DNA of 64,000 bases. It comes from Sycobia sp. Sy_11 (Eukaryota > Arthropoda > Insecta > Hymenoptera > Epichrysomallidae). The DNA is taken from positions 186,001-250,000 of the forward strand of contig JACCIC010000296.1 in the NCBI GenBank assembly GCA_018907035.1, read 5' to 3'. Positions 24,200 to 34,853 of the stretch are shown here, piece by piece; positions within the stretch are counted from its first letter, which is position 1; every line of letters begins with the position of its first letter. The translations under genes and the position numbers were made by a program. The notes under the pieces were generated by a model that saw nothing but the letters and a program-made list of their open reading frames with translations, ran no database searches and had not been told where the DNA came from.

Positions 24200-24239
24200 G
24201 TCCCTGATGAGGAGCCGTAGCGAGCTCGAAACGTTGGAC
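24200..24239 (+). ncRNA. Hammerhead-type ribozyme motif (PLE)
   Basis: Stem I GTCC, core CTGATGA, one extra G, stem II GAGC/GCTC around 8 bases, GAAAC, GTT, stem I GGAC. All invariant core bases of the hammerhead are present. Stem III is only AC/GU. It lies about 100 bases after the endonuclease stop, the position known for PLE hammerheads. The extra base before stem II is shared by all copies here. Confidence 0.65.
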
Positions 24240-24539
24240 AAGTCGTCAATTAGGTAAGGGTGTTGGGGACAGTCAGACTGCACTTTACTAACAAAGAATT
24301 TTTTCAGCTAATATTTTATTTTCAGATTAGTCTACGGGGGTGAATGTAAACAAGGACAGTCTGACTGTCATTATAATTTTAATTTAATTTTTAATTTAAT
24401 TTTTATTTTTATTTTTATTTTTATTTTTTATTTTTATTTTATTTTATTTTTAGATTGAATTGATTGGACTGTAAGACCAATAAAAAAATATTTATTAATT
24501 TGTATATGGGCAGTCGACAAAAGTACAATTCAATAGGAA

Positions 24540-25010
24540 AGATTATGGCTATTGTGTTTTGGAATCCACATGGTATTATCCTTGTTGATTATCTGGACAA
24601 GGGATAAACGATTACTGGAAAGTATTATGCGTCATTATTAAGTGAGCTACATAACAAAATAAAAGAGAATCTTCCTCACTTGAAGAAAAAAAAGTCCTCT
24701 TTCTCCAGCATAATGTACGAGTGCATACGTGCGCAGTTTCGATGGCTAAATTCAGGAATTGAAGTTTGAATTGATAGACCATCCACTGCACTCATCAGAT
24801 CTAGCCCGTAGTGAGTTCTTCTTATTTCTAAATTTTAAAAACTGGCTCAGCAGATAACGATTTACGTCAAATGAGGAGGTCATTGCTCACACAAATGCTT
24901 ATTTTGAGGAACTACAACAATCATACTTTTCTGAAGACTTAAAAAAATTGGAGATACATCTGCCACAGTGTATTGGACTAGAATGTGTATGAACTAGTTG
25001 AACAAAGTAT
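24540..25010 (+). pseudogene. Mariner transposase C-terminal fragment
   Basis: IVFWNPHGIILVDYLDKG and TITGKYYASLL, followed by KENLPHLKKKK, match the middle and C-terminal parts of a mariner transposase different from the copies at 10.5 and 41 kb. Frames then break: the second and third catalytic motifs survive only as degraded DNA near 24710-24830. It starts right after the PLE tail. Confidence 0.7.
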
Positions 25011-25051
25011 ATAAACTAGTTAAAAAATAAAAAAAAATTACCTTAAAATAA

Positions 25052-25945
25052 TTGTTTTTTCTATCTTTTTCTAAAGATTTGTTGACCTGCCCTTGTAATA
25101 TCGGATTAATACGAGTAACTGGAAGACTAACAAATGCACCGATCGCTTACACACATAAATACCCAATTATCCTAGCTTCGAAACATGCATTAACATTATT
25201 GATAATAAAATACGAACATTGTTTATTGGCGCATGTTATAAAATTGGCGCATAATATAAAATCTGCTCTTAAAAATAACATAATTGAAACAAATATTTCT
25301 CAATTTTTATCTAATGTAAAGTTTGAATGGCATTTAATTCCATCGCGCGCTCCACATTTTGGAGGTTTGTGGGAGAGCGCAGTTAAATCCATGAAATATC
25401 ACTTGAAAAGCGTTTTGGGGCGACATGATTGACATTTGAAAAATTTTATACAATATTAACACAAGTAGAAGCTTGCTCAAATTCACGTCCTCTTTTCCCT
25501 TTATCCATTGACTCTTCCGATTTAACTCCTTTGACTCCAGGACATTTCCTTATTGGAGACTCACTGATTACTCTACCAGAGGTAGATTTACAAAATATTA
25601 AAGTATCTCGACTTAATCGCTATCAACATTTACAGTATATGTTACAGCATTGGCAACGTGAATATCATCACCAGCTTCAACAGAGACATAAACGGACTCA
25701 AAACACTCCAGATAATATAAACCCCAGAACAATAGTCATCATTAAGGATGACAACTTACCACCTTTACGTTGGCCTCTGAGATGAATTACTGAGAACCAT
25801 CAAGTTTCAGATCATGTCAACCAAGTTGTCACTATGCAAACAGCTCGTGGTATCATCAAGCGACCAACAATAAAAATCTGTATTTTACCTATTGAACAAA
25901 ATTCAAACGAAAACAACAGTAGTATGACATCAACTGAAGAGAACT
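25052..25945 (+). pseudogene. BEL integrase remnant
   Basis: IRVTGRLTNAPIAYTHKYP matches the region before the integrase zinc finger. After an internal deletion the frame resumes with FEWHLIPSRAPHFGGLWE, the well-conserved end of the integrase core carrying the last catalytic Glu (LWESAVK). A one-base break at 25432 leads into VEACSNSRPL and LTPGHFLIGDSL. Further pieces (VVTMQTARGIIKRP) reach about 25890. The HHCC and first Asp regions are missing, so it cannot integrate DNA. Confidence 0.85.
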
Positions 25946-26187
25946 AAATATTGAGACGAAGTGTTAAAAAAGGACTTTCAAAAAAAAATAATGGTATATC
26001 ATAAATATTGTTATTAGTTTCGATTTTTAAATAAAATTTATTATTTTCAGATAAATAAACTTGAATAGTAATTCTCGATTTTTGTAACTTTCAGTTAATT
26101 GTATTATTCAACGTGTAAACATTAATTTCTTGTATCTTCTATCAACGGAATGTTATTCTGAAAGATAATCTTTCAAGGTGGCCGAGA

Positions 26188-26707
26188 TCTTCAAGCGGCT
26201 CTGATTTTATTATATACAAAATATTGTTTTTCTTGTAATTGTACTTTATTATATACATAAAATGTTTCTTGTAATTGTATATATAATGTAGTAAATAAAT
26301 TCCAATTTACATCACCTAATGACCGTTAAGATGTAGGGTCCTGTTCGGTCTGCGGCTATCCCGTAACTAGGTTTGCGGACAAATCAGATAGCTAGTAAAT
26401 CTTATTCGTACGAGTGTTTGTATAAGAACCAGTTTCATGCATCGTTATGAATTATTCTCGCGGAGAAATAAAATTCGAGGAGCATTCTCAGCTTGACACA
26501 TGGACGAAAGGTTGTTTCATCGCGAACTCCTATAAATTAGAATTTCATCTTTACTTGTTTTTTTCTACATTTATCGTTTTTCTATACAGATCATTTTAAA
26601 TATTTGATCCATATTAATTGTAATTATTATTGAATAAATATTATATAAGTGTTTAGAAAATTGAACTTTAAAACAGTGACTCGTTATTTATCCGAGCTTA
26701 CACAACA
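26188..26707 (+). repeat. 3' LTR of BEL element
   Basis: Starts TCTTCAAGC, the counterpart of TGTTCACGC, after the purine-rich AAGGTGGCCGAGA that serves as a polypurine tract. It ends ACAACA like the 5' LTR. It carries roughly 90 extra bases (about 26397-26500) that the 5' LTR lacks. Confidence 0.85.
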
Positions 26708-26799
26708 CTTTGAAATCTTTTTCTACCGCCCGAACTCGAAAGTACAATTTTCCCTGTTGAAGCAGGATAATAGATAAGGATCAGCAGTTAATAGATTAG

Positions 26800-26945
26800 T
26801 TATTATTTGTCGCGACACACATGGACATCGTATTCTACCATTCGAACACAAAACTACTCGTGGAAGTCATCGACAGACTCCTGGATATTGTGTTCTACCG
26901 TCCGAACACAAAACTATCCGTAGAAGTCATCCCGAAAAACTAGAA
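26800..26945 (-). repeat. Diverged 60-bp tandem repeat, minus orientation
   Basis: On minus GGTAGAATACGATGTCCATG and GACTTCTACGGATAG match the units at 17295-17592 (GTAGAATACGATGTCCACG). About two units remain, followed outward by a (TA)n tract, mirroring the left side. Confidence 0.7.
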
Positions 26946-26968
26946 CATATAGTATATACATATAGTAA

Positions 26969-26969
<1 letters not shown>

Positions 26970-27019
<50 letters not shown>
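26970..27019. repeat. (TA)n microsatellite
   Basis: Pure TA, ending directly at TGCAACGCCA. Confidence 0.95.
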
Positions 27020-27021
<2 letters not shown>

Positions 27022-27270
27022 CAACGCCAGTTTTGGCATTACACTTACCGTGTATTGCGGCTTACATACGTAGCCTTATCTGCCTGTATGTGTGTGTGGG
27101 TGTGTGTTTGATTGCGCACACACGCTAGCTCCAGCTGAAACGGGGAACAGGGGGAACACGGAAAGAATAACTCGGGGCAAATAACAATATTAACAATATA
27201 TTTACTAACAATACTAAAACTCGTTACAATATGATACGGTAGCTAGCGGGCTGCCCACTTCTTGCATATT
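27019..27270. repeat. GC-richer LTR-like end block
   Basis: Begins TGCAACGCCA next to the TA tract, with a 7-bp terminal hairpin (AACGCCA/TGGCATT, one GU pair) and ACTTACC just inside. The block at 49819 has the same layout with a compensated stem. Probably the end of an LTR or similar element; no partner end was found. Confidence 0.3.
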
Positions 27271-27504
27271 TAGTTTATTGCAATTATATATTGCAATATT
27301 TAGTTTATTTAAATAACTAAAAAGGTAATGAAAACGGAGGTAAAAAGATTCACTTTTAATAACTTTAGTATAATAAAAGTTTTTTACATAAAACTTTTTT
27401 TTGAATTGAAATATAACGGAATACCGTTTTTTACGCATAATTAGAAGTAATATGATGGTTCAATATTGACGCAATAATTATTTGAAAATCTCGAAATCCA
27501 ATAT

Positions 27505-27507
<3 letters not shown>

Positions 27508-27537
<30 letters not shown>
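27508..27537. repeat. (TA)n microsatellite
   Basis: About 30 bases of TA. Confidence 0.9.
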
Positions 27538-27541
<4 letters not shown>

Positions 27542-27823
27542 TAGCAGGGTCGTCCGAAGGCTGTAGTACCCATACTTGCCATCGTAACGTGACCGCGCTC
27601 CTTTATCTTGTAATAGAAAATAATTATATTTACATATTTTTCTTCTATATTATATAGTATATATACATATAACACAATATTATATTTGTATTTTACGTAA
27701 CGCAACGTAACTTAATTTCATACGTAAAATTCTCACCTGGTGAGAAATTTTTGAAACATTTTTATTTTTAACAAACCTGATATTAAAATTAATGATATGC
27801 TTATGAACTTACATTTTGTAAAT

Positions 27824-28012
27824 GTTATTTAACGTCACTCTTTTTATGCTTCCAAATATCGGTGTTAATCAACAATGGAAGTTCACGATGTCTTGGTAAA
27901 CAAAGCATATGTAAAATATTATATATGCTTGTATGAATCATCCAAGAGCGGGGTTTAAACTTGGATCACCACGTTACTAGTCGATCATTCTAGCGATCGA
28001 GCCATTTTAGCC
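27824..28012 (-). repeat. tRNA-derived SINE, family S1, copy 1
   Basis: On minus it starts GGCTAAAATGGCTCGATCGC, continues with the tRNA-like head (GACTAGTAACGTGGTGATCC, a degraded B box AAGTTTAAACC), and ends GAGTGACGTTAAATAACATT. It matches copies at 33888 and 49472 along the whole length. Confidence 0.8.
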
Positions 28013-28142
28013 TTCTGAAATTAAATTTAATGCATTTAAGAAAATGAATATGATCTATACAATTAATAATATTTTTTTAGTTAAAAAATGTCGTTTCAAC
28101 CAAATCAGTTAATAGTGTCGCGTCCTGCGACGTTATGAACGA

Positions 28143-28144
28143 TA

Positions 28145-28213
<69 letters not shown>
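28143..28213. repeat. (TA)n microsatellite
   Basis: About 70 bases of TA with one CA interruption. Confidence 0.95.
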
Positions 28214-28219
<6 letters not shown>

Positions 28220-28545
28220 GAATGTTGAAACAAATTTTCATGGCTTGGTAAAAGCACCTTTTTTTATCACCGAGAGTAACCGGACACTCTGTTGTCGGAA
28301 ACTGAGCGTCGATGCTGACGTCGGAGGAATTTCTCATTACGACCGACGTTAATATTGGATTTGTAATTTTTAAAGGAAATAGAACGTAGAGACTAAATCA
28401 TAAATTGAAGGATGGTATGCCATCGATACATATGCGTGTGCACGTACGTTTGTTTTGATAGACTAGTTATGGTGCTAAGTATGATTAAAAATTTGTTAAT
28501 CCATTATTCTACTTATATTAATTAATATTTTATTAACGTATACTA

Positions 28546-28965
28546 GAGTATGATATAAAGATCAGTTTAATAATTATAAACGTAGAACAAAATCGAAACA
28601 TTAAGATTAATAATGTTAGTCCAATTGCGATATTAGATATGTTAATAGAATGTTAATAACGATATACTTTATAAAATACATAAAATAAATTGAATAATAG
28701 ACTAAGAGATTTCTAACTTATAGTATAAAGATTAGTTTAATTAATAATAAGGGATTATGTAAATAATTATAAACGTAGAATAAAATCGAAACATTAAGAT
28801 TAATAATATTAGTTCAGAATGTTAGTAGTTATATACTTTATAAGATACATAAAATAAATTGAATAATAGACTATGAGATTTCTAACTTATAGTATAAAGA
28901 TTAGTTTAGTTAATGGAATAAGAGATTATGTAAAATTAATTCTTATAAACGTAACAAAATGGTTA
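28546..28965. repeat. Tandem repeat of about 170 bp, 2.5 copies
   Basis: Units begin near 28550, 28721 and 28888 and share TATAAAGATTAGTTTA, AATTATAAACGTAGAA, TCGAAACATTAAGATTAATA and TACATAAAATAAATTGAATA. The third copy is partial. Strongly AT-rich, no coding. Confidence 0.75.
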
Positions 28966-29261
28966 AAGTATTAATTAAAGATCGTATTTTATAATGTTGC
29001 TATAAGTTTGTTGCTAATGATCATAGTAGATGCGTTATCTTAAAAAAATTAAATATTGTAAGAAAGCGAACAAAAAAGTTTATATTATAAACGAAATTTG
29101 ACTCTTTCATTAGCTTTCCCTATAACAACCGCTCAGATGAATTTCTACGAAAATTTTAGACGGCCTTTTTTACTTTGTCTGGACCACATATAAATATGAG
29201 TCCAACGAAACGAAAATTTACTGCCGATTGAGATTTCAACTAGGTCAGATCTATCCGATAG

Positions 29262-29560
29262 TTATAAGCCTTAGAATTTTTTCCAATTTTTTCGGACTTA
29301 GAATTTTTTCGTGATTTTCGGACTTAGAATTTTTTCGACTTTTTCAGATTTAGAATTTTTGCAACCTTTTCGGACTTAGAATTTTTTCAACGTTTTCAGA
29401 CTTAGACTTTTTTGTGATCTTCGGACTTCGAATTTTTTCGACTTTTTCGCACTTAGGATTTTTCTGACCTAGATTTTTTTTGCGATTTTTAACCTTTGAA
29501 ATATTTCGTATTTTTCAGACTTTGAAATTTTTCATGTTTCTCGAACTTCATCTTGTACGT
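29262..29560. repeat. Degenerate tandem repeat of about 30 bp
   Basis: Roughly ten copies of a unit like TTTTCGGACTTAGAATTTTT, with variable spacing and drift toward the right end. Confidence 0.8.
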
Positions 29561-29740
29561 GTTAACTTTGTATACTCGAGCTATATCTAGTTTCTTTTTA
29601 TATATTATACGGTTGTATAAGAAGTATTTCGAAGAAGTAAATAAATAGTAAGTAACCAACAATATTTATCATTTATCCTTATTAACATTATTTATCCATA
29701 TTCTCCACTAAACCTAATCGCGATATATATATATATATAT

Positions 29741-30177
29741 GTAGGCTAAACGGGTGGGACTCTCGCAGTCTTGTATACGGAAGCTGCTCCTGTAATTTCT
29801 CTGCGTAGGCTAAACGGGTGGGACTCTAACAGTCCTGTACACGGAAGCCGCTCCACTAATTTCTCTGAGTAGGCTAAACGGGTGGGACTCTAGCAGTCCT
29901 GTACACGGAAGCCGCTCCTCTAATTTCTCTGAGTACGCTAAACGGGTAGGACTCTAGCAGTCCTGTACACAGAAGCCACTCCTCTAATTTTCCTGAGTAG
30001 GCTGAACGGGTGGGACTCTCGCAGTCCTGTACACGGAAGTCGCTCCTGTAATTTCTCTGAGTAGGCTAAACGGGTGGGACTCTCGCAGTCCTGTACACGG
30101 AAGCCACTCCTATAACTTTTCTGAGTAGGCTAAACGGGTGGGACTCTCACAGTCCTGTACGCGGAAGCCGCTCCTTT
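29741..30177 (+). repeat. Seven-copy 64-bp tandem array
   Basis: Units start GTAGGCTAAACGGGTGGGAC at 29741, 29805, 29869, 29933, 29997, 30061 and 30125, a period of exactly 64 with no indel; the last unit is cut at about 53 bases. Each has a small hairpin, GGACT/AGTCC with a 5-base loop, and many substitutions fall in the loop (CTCGC, CTAAC, CTAGC, CTCAC). High similarity indicates recent expansion or homogenisation. Confidence 0.95.
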
Positions 30178-30457
30178 CATCCTGATAGATAAGACTGTGG
30201 GAAAAGAATCTTAGTACGGAAGCATATAGACGAAGTCAAATAACGAATTAAGTAGTAAACTCGTGATTTACAGACCGGCCAATACTACCTAGGTTCGGTA
30301 TCCATCCAAAAACGCGTACACTTCGGCTCACCGGCCCCACATCCCTGGCTAGTAGTCGAGAGGCTAGGCCAAAAATAGCAATTATTGACCGGTCCAAACC
30401 AAATTACTGACCAGTCTTTCGTGGAAGCAAATCGTCACGCATAGAACCGGGTGGGCA

Positions 30458-30493
30458 CTCGTCATTATATATGAGTACGTATATAATGACGAG
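30458..30493. repeat. Perfect 14-bp inverted repeat
   Basis: CTCGTCATTATATA and TATATAATGACGAG are separated by 8 bases. It lies a few bases before the PLE fragment at 30511. Confidence 0.9.
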
Positions 30494-30510
30494 AACTGAA
30501 GTGAGAAGTG

Positions 30511-30795
30511 CAGTCAGACTGCACTTTACTAACAAAAATTTTTTTCAGCTAATATTTTATCTTCAGATTAGTCTACAGGGGTGATTGTAAATAAGGACAG
30601 TCTGACTGTCATTATAATTTTTAATTTAATTTTTATTTTTGTTTTTATTATTTTTGTGTATTGATATATTAATGTTAATGTAAATGTGTATTGATGTTGT
30701 TACGTATTGTTTTCGATTGATTTGATTGGATTGTAAGACCAATGAAAAAAATATTTATTAATTTGTATATAAGCAGTCGACAAAAGTACAATTAA
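30511..30795 (+). mobile_element. PLE 3' end fragment
   Basis: Begins CAGTCAGACTGCACTTTAC, downstream of where the hammerhead would be, and continues to GACAGTCTGACTGTCATTAT, a T-rich stretch and the tail ending GTCGACAAAAGTACAATT. It matches 24268-24531 closely, so it belongs to the same family. No ribozyme or coding part remains. Confidence 0.85.
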
Positions 30796-31255
30796 ATTAT
30801 TATAAATCTTATTTATATTTTATAAAAACTTTATATAAAATATTTTTCTAAATTCAATAATATATTAAGACAAAAATACATAAATAATAATATATGAGAA
30901 TATACATAATAATATACACAAATATAAATCCCAAGTTTGTTATATGCTACTGTTATATTGTAATTAAAATATTTTGTTAAAACATGAAAAATGCGTTTGC
31001 TTTGATTTGAGATAATAAAAACGTTTACAATATTATTTATGATATTTACTATACGCATATTAAAATCTGTATTACATTTATAGAATGTCAGTAATATTGA
31101 ACAGACATGGTGATAATGCATATCTATTTATATGTAATACATGATTTTGGTAGCTTTGTCGCTAACTATTATTTTCACAGACTACTATTAAAATAAGATT
31201 TTAAAGAATTAAATAACTATTAGTTATATAAACATAATTTATATAATAACATTTC

Positions 31256-31908
31256 TGAGAAATAATGACCTTTGATTCCTTATCTGATAATGCAGACAAA
31301 TAAAAGTCTAGCAATATTTTAAATAAAATGCATTTTCAAACAGTTTTCATGTTATTATCAGTTTTAAAACCATGACAAATAACTTTAAGTCTGTGACATC
31401 TGAATTCAATTTCTGAACTACAATATAACTGTAGTAATTTCGGTATAGTATTAAGATCGAAAGGTGGTTTAGCCATGAGAAATGTTTGAAGAGGTGAATA
31501 TGAATGATTTAAAGGCTGCGTTATATATAAGTAAGTCTTAGTCAAAAAAGTTGCAAGAAAGCCATTCAATTTTATATTGTTAGCAGAAAATTCAGTATTT
31601 ATAATTCCATTGTGCAATGAATTAATAAAGTTGATGCAGAATAGTTTACCGTTAAATCGAAATATTTTAAAAACGATTAGTGAGTTATGGAAAATAAATA
31701 TCAACGTTTTGGGATTAGATTAATATGTTCAAAAATAAGAACCTTGTAACTTTTAAATAATAATAAATTTTTGAAATAACAGTACAGACTACTAATTGCA
31801 CTTTTTCAAAAGTACTGCTACCGGCAACAATCGATAAAGCTAATGCACCACCTTCAATAACTTTATGACATGCAACAAGATTATTGTCTTCTAATAAATG
31901 AGAAAAGA
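31256..31908 (-). pseudogene. URB1-like (NopRA1 C-terminal region) gene fragment
   Basis: On minus, a possible acceptor (TTTTTTATCAG) precedes SHLLEDNNLVACHKVIEGG, ALALSIVAGSS and YYLKVTRF. A shifted frame (31704 down to 31336) then reads FLATFLTKTYLYI, HSYSPLQTFLMAKPPFDLN, TIPKLLQLYCSS and, past a TGA, FKILLDFYLSALSDKESK. The order and spacing match, as I remember the family, the C-terminal region of URB1/NPA1, a nucleolar factor for large ribosomal subunit assembly. A frameshift near 31720, an apparent loss of a few residues near 31380 and a stop show decay. It is the only host-gene-like coding sequence recognised. The match is from memory, not a search. Confidence 0.6.
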
Positions 31909-32085
31909 CTGATAAAAAAAATTAAGGATTATAAATTTGATTTAATATGTGGGTTGTATTCTTAAAATTACACTAGAAATAAACAGTTATTAATTAATAC
32001 GTATTTGAAATTTAATAATGTAATTATTTGAACATTTACGTGTAAAAAAAATTGATCACTTTTCTTGAAAGTTGTATTGCATGAA

Positions 32086-32400
32086 ATTAATAAATACTTT
32101 TATCGGTCTTTCAGTCTTTTTACTATAATATATTATAATAAAATAGTGACAATCAGTCTGTCCTTATTTACTATCATCCCCAAAGAATCTGAATTAAAAC
32201 TTATTACTAAAAATAAATTAGATTAAAAATTAAAAATAATAAAATAAAATAAAATAATAAAAATAATAAACTAAAATCTATGTTAGTGAAGAACCACCCG
32301 ACTGCCCCCGCCACCTTAAATTTAACTTCTCCTTTAGCGTCCGACGTTTCGAACCGCTACGGTTGATCCTCAGGAACTGAACAGTTTAGTCTTAGTTGGC
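32086..32400 (-). mobile_element. PLE 3' end fragment with hammerhead motif
   Basis: On minus it runs from the hammerhead-like motif (32339-32377) to the tail ACTGAAAGACCGATAAAAG. It resembles the arms at 5870-6576 more than the 24-kb copy, so at least two PLE subfamilies are present. Confidence 0.75.
32339..32377 (-). ncRNA. Hammerhead-type ribozyme motif (PLE)
   Basis: On minus: GTTC, core CTGAGGA, TC, stem AACC/GGTT with loop GTAGC, CGAAAC, GTC, GGAC. Stem I would contain one G-U pair. Core bases are conserved. Confidence 0.5.
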
Positions 32401-32675
32401 TAAAACTTTTGTTTTCTGCTTTTCGGCCAGTAAAGTTATAATTGTTAGCCATCTCATTGGTTAGGACTCAAGACGTTTTTTGGGGAAAAACAAGGAATCA
32501 AAACATCATTTTACCTTTTAAACATTACGTAACAAATTTATTTAGTTCGAAAAATTCATATAATTTGCGAAGTTTATTTACTTATATTTTAAATTAATTT
32601 TTTGATTAAAAACAATCGTCTATTCATAATGAAATTTTTTTAAACAATTTTATAAAGATAAAAGTTATTGAATTT

Positions 32676-33037
32676 TTATTAAATATAGTAGGTGGAATGT
32701 TAAAATAAAGATACACGAAATAATCTTTTAACATGCACTTTATTTCAAACGAGGAAAGAAAAGACGTCTGTAAGGACGACGAAAGGACGACGCAAGACTA
32801 AGTACAATACTCGAAATTGAAAACTATGCAAGCCTTTGTGAGAAGCTTAAAACCTATAGAAGAATATCAGGATCTAAACAATAAACTCATAAATCATTTG
32901 CGACGAAGGGTAGTAAAGACGCAGATCGTAATAAGACCCAGTAAACTCATATGTTTACATCCTTTTATGATACGGTCCAATATTTAGTTTCAAGTATTTT
33001 TTGCTTTATTATTTATAGAAGGCTAAAATAATCTAAC
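32676..33037 (+). repeat. LTR-like dispersed repeat, copy A
   Basis: Matches 58185-58553 in reverse orientation along its full length. From 32699 it has inverted ends TGTTA/TAACA, and the preceding AGTAGGTGGAA resembles a polypurine tract, so it may be a 3' LTR with a few internal bases. The retroelement family is not identified. Confidence 0.6.
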
Positions 33038-33041
33038 AAAA

Positions 33042-33873
33042 ATTTTAAACATTTATTTATTAATTTAATAAATTTTACTAGCAGTTAACAAGTACTTTTT
33101 CAATAGATATCAATATTTACGTAATTAAAAGAAACAGTAAATATTCATTTCATTCCTTTTCTACCCATGTATAAAAGAAATTTAAGTATCAAAATATTAC
33201 AAAGTTCTGTTAGTTAATACTCTTATTATATTAATTACATTATAATTTCGTTACAGATACTTAAATTATAAAAATCTTATTTAAAAACCATCAATTTGAA
33301 TAAGGAACAGGAAAAATGTACGCAAAAAGGTACATCAATACAATACATATTTTTTGTTGCAAAAATTTTTAAATATTATTAATTTCTTTTTATTTCCCGT
33401 TAAAAAATGTAATTGTTAATAACAAAACCATTCTGAGGTTTTCATATAATAAAAAAACTATTTTTATACTGTATTTATTCAATGAAATTAAAGCTACAAT
33501 AAAATAATGTAACGCAAAATCTGTATGTGTAGTTTATATATTTATTATTAAATATCTCTTCGAGGAGCAGTTAGTAGCAGATGAAATCTTTTGTAGATTC
33601 TTGTTTAGAAGCGTAGATTTAGGACAATTTTTAAAGTGTACCCTCGTGTACGTTTTTTCTTATACAATTTTTTTTTCTTATACAATTCTCCCTCGACTAA
33701 ACATTTTAATATGAAAAAAGACTTTTTTATATATATAATACTTTCTTTTGTTTAAATTAGAAATATTTAGAAATGATAAAACTATAAGTTGCTTTTTAAG
33801 AATCGCACATTTACATGTGCTTGACTGAGAAGTCTAATTAGGAAAACAAATCATTTCCATATATAAATTCAAT
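33042..33873. other. AT-rich sequence without recognisable gene
   Basis: No coding, tandem or dispersed repeat recognised. Confidence 0.5.
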
Positions 33874-33887
33874 ACAATTATTATATT

Positions 33888-34096
33888 AAAGGCCTACAAT
33901 GGCTCGATCGCTAGAGCGAAGGACTAGTAACTTGGTGATCCGAGTTCAAATCCCGGTCTCGGCTGATTGACACAAGCACCGCTGTAATAATTTACATGTG
34001 CTTTGTTTACAAACACATCGTAGACCTCCGTCGCTGATTAGCACCAATATTTGGAAGCATAAATAGAGCGACGTTAAATAACCTTAAAAAAAAAGA
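33888..34096 (+). repeat. tRNA-derived SINE, family S1, intact copy
   Basis: The head carries TGGCTCGATCGCTAGAGCG (A-box region) and GAGTTCAAATCCC (B box), then a tRNA-unrelated body ending GAGCGACGTTAAATAAC and a short A-rich tail. A 14-bp target duplication, ACAATTATTATATT, flanks it (33874-33887 and 34097-34110), which fixes the ends and shows insertion by retroposition. It depends on a LINE in trans; which LINE is not evident. Confidence 0.9.
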
Positions 34097-34343
34097 ACAA
34101 TTATTATATTGATAAATGTATTACATTGAAGACAAGTATTAAATGATACGGTATTCGAATACACCAAAGTTGTCTTATTTTACATTATCGTAGATCGTAA
34201 TTCTAAAGAGATTTCACAAATTTTTGAGAGTTATATCTGGTATATTTATATTCTGAAATGTCATTTTTTTCTGTCGTAAATAATATAATTTGTCTTATTT
34301 GATTAAGAAATTAACCCTAGATGTAGTATTACTAGAAGAATCA

Positions 34344-34694
34344 TTAAAAAAACTTATTTTCATTTGGGATGCCTTTCAGTCGGCGCACTGGCTCGCGATC
34401 GCTATCCTCGTCGGTTAATTCGCCCGTGTCGCTATTGATGATCAGGTGCCTGCTCGCGTGAGATCGATCAGGCTGATCCGCGTTGTCGGAGAAGTCGTCC
34501 TCGGTGTCGACTTCGCTTTCAATGTCCTCGTTGAGGTAGTGCGCGGGTTTGACGCGTTCAATGGATACCGTCTTTTCGCGGCCGTTGACATCGATGCGTA
34601 AGGTTTTCCCGTCTGGATTGCGTTCTAACACCCGATGCGGCCCGGAGTATGGTCTACATAGGGTCGGCTTGTTGGGGTTCGTTTGGAGAAACAC
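34344..34694 (-). pseudogene. Gypsy integrase C-terminal tail
   Basis: LCRPYSGPHRVLERN, then TLRIDVNGREKTVSIERVKP, is the conserved C-terminal segment of CsRn1-type integrase (GPY/F-like). It continues into an acidic tail (EDIESEVDTEDDFSDN) and stops at the element's broken edge. The connection upstream contains stops near 34670 and 34855. Confidence 0.8.
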
Positions 34695-34853
34695 GTGGGT
34701 GCATTACCCCATCGCTTTGTACACGAAGGGTTTGTGTGTGTTTCTGTGCTCGACTCGAGCTGGTCGTACATTGTGCATGTACTCCTTAAGGTCGCGGAGG
34801 AACGCGCTGTCGTCGGGTTCGACTCCGTCATCTACGCAGAATGCGCCGGGGAT

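Larger units (their letters stand above)
23015..24531 (+). mobile_element. Penelope-like retroelement, 5' truncated
   Basis: Contains the C-terminal part of the RT (23079-23649), a GIY-YIG endonuclease (23650-24098), a hammerhead motif (24200-24239) and the same 3' tail as the shorter PLE copies, ending GTCGACAAAAGTACAATT. It starts at a (TA)n and A-run in place of the upstream RT fingers, so it is 5' truncated, typical of PLE retrotransposition. It sits within the BEL interior. Confidence 0.9.
17731..26707 (+). mobile_element. BEL/Pao LTR retrotransposon, decayed and nested
   Basis: Paired LTRs (17731-18152 and 26188-26707) enclose gag, protease/RT, RNase H and integrase remnants in BEL/Pao order, all on plus and all with many stops. 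A piggyBac fragment, a PLE and a mariner fragment interrupt the interior. The LTRs share long segments but differ by substitutions and about 90 bp of extra sequence in the 3' copy, indicating age. The element cannot encode functional proteins. Confidence 0.85.

Noticed and set aside
29741..30177. CRISPR array or telomeric/subtelomeric satellite
   Set aside because: The whole 64-bp unit repeats with no spacer, and no telomere motif array is present.
33890..33965. Genuine tRNA gene
   Set aside because: The tRNA-like head belongs to a 209-bp SINE with a 14-bp target duplication; two more copies exist in the window.
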